Shown piece by piece: positions 60,065 through 64,000 of a stretch of 64,000 nt of DNA. Made by a program: the position numbers and the translations under genes. The notes under the pieces were generated by a model, which searched no databases, was not told the origin of the DNA, and saw nothing but the letters and a program-made list of their open reading frames with translations. The DNA lies in assembly GCF_029633865.1 (NCBI RefSeq), contig NC_079211.1, forward strand, positions 147,180,543 through 147,244,542, in the 5' to 3' direction. Origin of the DNA: Lampris incognitus (lineage: Eukaryota > Chordata > Actinopteri > Lampriformes > Lampridae). Numbering within the stretch: position 1 is the first letter of the stretch; each line of letters begins with the position of its first letter.

Positions 60065-60399
60065 CAAAATAACAATTAGGACATACAAGACACGTGTCAG
60101 AAGCACCATTTGCTGGCAGAGGTAGTGGGAAGTGAGCGTACAAAATTCAACAAATTACAAAACCATCACTCATACAACGATCTACCTACTGATGAGGATA
60201 ATGAGGATAACATCAAATATGATGAGGATAACATCAAATATAAGTAGAGAGGCAGAGACTAAGTTGAATGGTACGGGGTAGCAGTGAAGCACAAAAATAA
60301 CATAGAATAAATAGGTGAATTGCTTGGACTGCGAGTTGGCAGCGTAGAGTCTGTGGCAATAACGTGACTCGGTGCCCGTGAACACTTCACGCTACAGCT
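60065..60399. other. No gene seen
   Basis: AT-rich sequence with short direct repeats (ATGAGGATAACATCAAATAT twice, 60199-60242). Confidence 0.5.
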
Positions 60400-61790
60400 C
60401 CTCATCTGGAGGGGGCCTCTGCAGGGAACTGAGGAGTGATATTAATGGCTGCCACTTTCTAACGAATGTATCATTTGAGAGTATTCAGCGCTCTCGAGCT
60501 TGAGAAAGAACATCACTGTGCAGACTTCCATTTGAGAAGAATTATGCGACGGGCTAACAAAGCTGTGAAAGCGACAACCTCTGGTTGTTTAGAGCTTAAT
60601 GAGGACAAATCTGTGGGGACACTGAATATGGCAGTCACAGGGCATGGTTGTAGTAGGTTAATTCCAAGAACATCGGAGAGGGTCTTAAAGACTGAATACC
60701 AGTAGGTTTTCTATTTAGGGCAGCGAACACACATGTGACTGAGTTCACAGGGGGGAGGCACGACATCTGTCACACATGTCATGTACGTTCATATATATTT
60801 GGGACAGCCTGGATTTGGAGAAATGTAATCTGTAAAACTTTGAATTGTATGAGCCCGTGATGGGCACAAGAGGTGGTAGCTCGGATCCTGTCAATCGCCT
60901 TATCCCACCATTCTTCAGTGAGTTCAATCTCCATTTCTTGTGCCCAAGCACTTTTCATCTTGTTTATGGAATGTGCATCCAGCGACATGATAAATGAATA
61001 GATATGGCTGCTCTCTGTCTGTCTCTGTCTGTCTCTATCTGGGACAGTAGAGTTATGAGATAATCTCAGAGCTGATAAGGAGGTAGAGCAGGAAAGTTAA
61101 GAAAATCAGAGGAGACATAATGCCTAATCTGGAAGTAACAGAAAAGATGAGATGGAGGTCAAGAGAATTTAGAGGCCAGGGTGGGGAAGCTAGCAAAATT
61201 GTCATTTACAAATAGGTCTTGGAATGTCTTCATACCTTTCCTTTTCCAGAGAGAGAATGTGTCATCTATTAGATGTGGAGGAAATAGATGATTTCTATCG
61301 ACAGGACCCTGAAGAGATGCAGAGAAAAACTTGGTGTCTGCGAAACTGGTACCAAATCTTCAGCGTGGAGAACTATATGATTACTGGTGAAGCGAGCGGG
61401 ACTAGTTTGGAGAGAGGAGCAGAGTAGAACAGGGAGGGAGGGGCGAGGTAAGAGATAGAGCCTCTAGTTGGCACCACGGGGCGTCTGGAGTATGCAGCCA
61501 GAATAGAAATTTATGAATATTCACTGCCTGATAGTGGTGTAAAAAGCTAGGTAATGCAAGTCCTCTGCTTAATTGCATCAATGAAGTAGAGATATGCTGA
61601 CCCTGGGTACACCCCCCCCCCCAGATTAGTGTATTGACAGCTTGGTTACTTGATTTAAAAAAGGGTTTGGAATAAACAGCCATTCTATCACTGTAACACT
61701 GATCAATTTTAGCCATTTGCTGGACTACTGGATGCACTGCATGGATCATAGGAGATAGTACACTGGGGGAAAAAACCCTCAAAAAATGTG
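60400..61790 (-). mobile_element. L1-type LINE relic, ORF2 C-terminal part
   Basis: In broken minus-strand frames: NTLIWGGGCTQGQHISTSLM, then LALPSFLHHYQAVNIHKFLF, WLHTPDAPWCQLEA (about 61640-61450), and further on KFYRLHFSKSRLSQIYMNVH and MCDRCRASP (about 60840-60750). This last is the zinc-knuckle-like C-terminus of fish L1 ORF2. Frameshifts and stops are many. Confidence 0.75.
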
Positions 61791-62247
61791 AAAGTTTGTT
61801 CTATTCCTATAGCCTTAAACAATATTACTGCGTTGTGGCAAAGCAGCTGGCCGTATTTCTGTTCTTGACTGAGAGAACTTCTTTTTACAGATATGAATTT
61901 AAAAGTAGCATAAAAAGAAAAGCAGTTGATAAGGGCTCATCTGCTGAAGACGCTTACTGCTCGGAGGCCTTGTTCTGTATGAGGAGGTCGGCTCAGAGCT
62001 CTGGCCGGTCCGGACATCCCTGCCCTGGAGTCAAGAAGATCTTACCGGACCAAACAGCCGGCTCAGGGCACTGTGACGCCTGGCCTCCTCCGGGTCCTCA
62101 TCTGGCACAGCAGTGGGGGAAATTCAATGGAAATAAAAGATTAACATGATTTTACTTTCACTGATCTCTACAATAGGAAATTATAAGATGAAAAAAGTGT
62201 AACTTGCAGTCAGTGCCATGAAGGGAACAAGTGCTACCAGTGTAGAC

Positions 62248-62547
<300 letters not shown>

Positions 62548-62769
62548 GATAGACGGGCAGACAGACAGATTGGCTAGCAAACAAGCAGACATCACGGCTA
62601 ATTTCAATTTAAATAATCTACAGCGTTGGCCTCTTGGCTAACACCTATTCACTAATCAATCTGAAAACAGCAAAATAAATAATAATAATAATAATAATTG
62701 TACAGCCGGAGTTATAAGTTATCATACCTGCAAATCATGAATCTCCTGTGAGTCCGTTAGTGTTGACAT

Positions 62770-63262
62770 AAAGCGGCAGCTCTATTCGTCCTGCTGTGGC
62801 TTTATTCTCATTTTATTTCTTTAAACTTTGGATTTCGTTCGGGACCCGTCGACAACGTCTCCGCGTATCCATGGAAACCGGCCGCCCCTCCCGCCCGCCC
62901 GCCGGAGAAACGTTTCCGCGCGGCGCGCGAGTTGGAGACTCTTACTTTGAAGTCAAGCCGGAAGTGTTGAGCACGCGCGCGGTCAGCTGACTTGAAGCGT
63001 TGACTGGTTGTAGGTTGGCTGGCCGGTGGCGGTTGGTGCCGTAAAGCGGTGGGGAGCGCGTCCGTGTCCCAGACGTGACCCGGTGATTCGAGGGGGAAGA
63101 TGCGGTTTGGCTGAAAGGACACGCGTGTGCCGGTGTTCCGTGTGTGACGTGAGAGCGTGTCCTGAAACTGGTCGCGGTGTTCGTAGTTGGTAGTCCGACT
63201 TCGGACCACCGAGGGCCAGGTGAGTGACAGGGGGAGAGGGGGGAGGGACTGAACACCTCAGA
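62770..63262. promoter_or_regulatory. GC-rich, probably bidirectional promoter
   Basis: CpG-dense sequence (for example CGCGCGGCGCGCGAG near 62918) lies between the minus start at 62769 and the plus start at 63263, which diverge. No TATA box is seen on either side, as usual for CpG-island promoters. Confidence 0.5.
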
Positions 63263-63354
63263 ATGGACATCCAGAGCGAGAGGAGGCGGCTGCTGGATGC
63301 AGACGATGACGAGTCGCCGTCCGGCGTGAGGACGGAGCAAGACGCGTATCTGGA
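63263..63354 (+). CDS. First coding exon of an unidentified gene, possibly a SLC2A6/8-type transporter
   Basis: ATG at 63263 (context CTCAGAATGG) opens 30 codons and two bases up to a GTGAGT donor at 63355. The peptide starts MDIQSERRRLLDADDDESPS and ends EQDAYLE. ERRRLL fits the acidic dileucine sorting signal [DE]xxxL[LI], as found at the N-terminus of lysosomal sugar transporters such as GLUT6 and GLUT8. In human, SLC2A6 lies beside MYMK and SLC2A8 fairly near TTC16, which is why I suggest that family. The transmembrane exons lie beyond the window, so this is a guess. Confidence 0.55.
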
Positions 63355-63432
63355 GTGAGTAAAGCCAGTCTTAATAAAGGGTCATGCACAACGAGGCACC
63401 GGCTCACATGTTGGTTGGTGCGTCCTTTAAGC

Positions 63433-63680
63433 CAGTGTTTCTCAACCCAGTCCTCAAGGACCCCCCCCTATCCTGCATATTTTCTTTGCAACCCTGAATA
63501 GGTTACCTGATTGTAGTTATTCAACCAATCAGCAATGAATTTTGTCAGACGTTGCACACCTTGCATAATTGAGTGCTGCGAGATGATTGGTCGAGTAAGT
63601 AGAAGCAGGGCTACCTATGCAGGGTTACAATGAAAATCTGCAGGATAGGGGGTCCTTGAGGACTGGGTTGAGAAACACTG
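63433..63680. mobile_element. MITE with long inverted repeats
   Basis: The ends CAGTGTTTCTCAACCCAGTC and the exact reverse GACTGGGTTGAGAAACACTG continue inward through TCCTCAAGGACCCCC and TATCCTGCA for about 45 bp. It lies in the first intron of the plus-strand gene. Target duplication not clear. Confidence 0.75.
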
Positions 63681-64000
63681 TGTTCCGGTAGAAGCAGCGT
63701 CGCGTGTGGGGGCCACAGGTTACTGGGTTATTTATCTGGGCTTGTTGTTTGCTGAAGTTCTCCCAGGACTCCACTGCTTGCTCAGCATTGACCCATTGTT
63801 CATTCAAGCACTGCTGCTTAGTGTGCTCAGGGCTTATTTTCTAGTCCTGTGGCTCGGCCTTGGAGTAAGTGTGTGCTCTGTCACCTGTAATGGGTTTTAA
63901 TGCGGTAGTCCTGAACGCATAAAGATTTAGTCAAGTCATAAGGTTTTGAATCGATCTGTAAGGAGTCAAAAGGGGTCAGACCCAGTTCCGCAGCACAGGT
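63681..64000 (+). other. Intron sequence, no exon seen
   Basis: A hydrophobic frame at 63706-63900 lacks an ATG and splice sites and is not called. Confidence 0.5.

Noticed and set aside
61993-62048. A tiny intron rescuing the ttc16-like second exon
   Set aside because: Possible introns here are about 21 or 54 bp, lack a pyrimidine tract, and the longer one does not restore the frame.

Overview
The window is nuclear DNA from a vertebrate, almost certainly a ray-finned (teleost) fish. The evidence is GT-AG split genes, fish-type mobile elements (Tc1, RTE, L1, L2/CR1-like and Penelope-like elements, a sushi-type Ty3/gypsy element, tRNA-derived SINEs, hAT and Harbinger MITEs) and very long CA, GA, GATA and GACA arrays. 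Most of the sequence is repeats. No bacterial features, CRISPR arrays or rRNA genes were seen, and no functional tRNA gene.

Three host genes can be supported. (1) mymk (myomaker, TMEM8C), plus strand, five coding exons from 26742 to 34185. It is the multipass membrane protein of myoblast fusion and is intact here at 223 codons. A TATA box and two repeated E-box motifs lie upstream. A possible sixth exon at 37132-37320 would replace the last residues with a lysine-rich tail. (2) A ttc16-like TPR gene, minus strand, about 44296-62769. Several exons match TTC16 closely, but the second exon has a frameshift and a stop codon, two blocks of TPR exons are missing, and the remaining exon phases do not fit. 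I read it as a decaying gene or a badly rearranged locus. (3) The first coding exon of an unidentified plus-strand gene at 63263-63354, which shares a GC-rich, probably bidirectional promoter with the ttc16-like gene. An orphan plus-strand terminal exon may lie at 2970-3054.

Layout. 1-2840: the open but window-truncated end of a Tc1 element, a sushi-like LTR with gag relic, and a SINE tail. 3050-9480: mainly microsatellites, with one Harbinger-type MITE. 9321-13750: a degraded RTE LINE inserted in a minisatellite and itself carrying a Penelope-like fragment and tRNA-like LTR units. 13750-26700: microsatellites, a hAT MITE, LINE and Penelope relics and several copies of one recurrent repeat (family D). 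26700-37320: mymk, its introns loaded with SINEs, MITEs and nested insertions. 37320-44290: intergenic repeats. 44296-62769: the ttc16-like locus, invaded by LINEs (including a 3-kb RTE copy with an identical 16-bp target duplication), a gypsy integrase fragment and a miniature LTR element. 62770-64000: promoter, first exon and a MITE.

The most unusual structure is a 371-bp miniature LTR retrotransposon at 56010-56380. It has 5-bp target duplications, a primer-binding site matching tRNA-Leu, and tRNA-like A and B boxes inside its LTRs. A second, rearranged set of tRNA-like LTRs lies at 12658-13188. All homology statements come from recalled family features and visible motifs; no searches were run.
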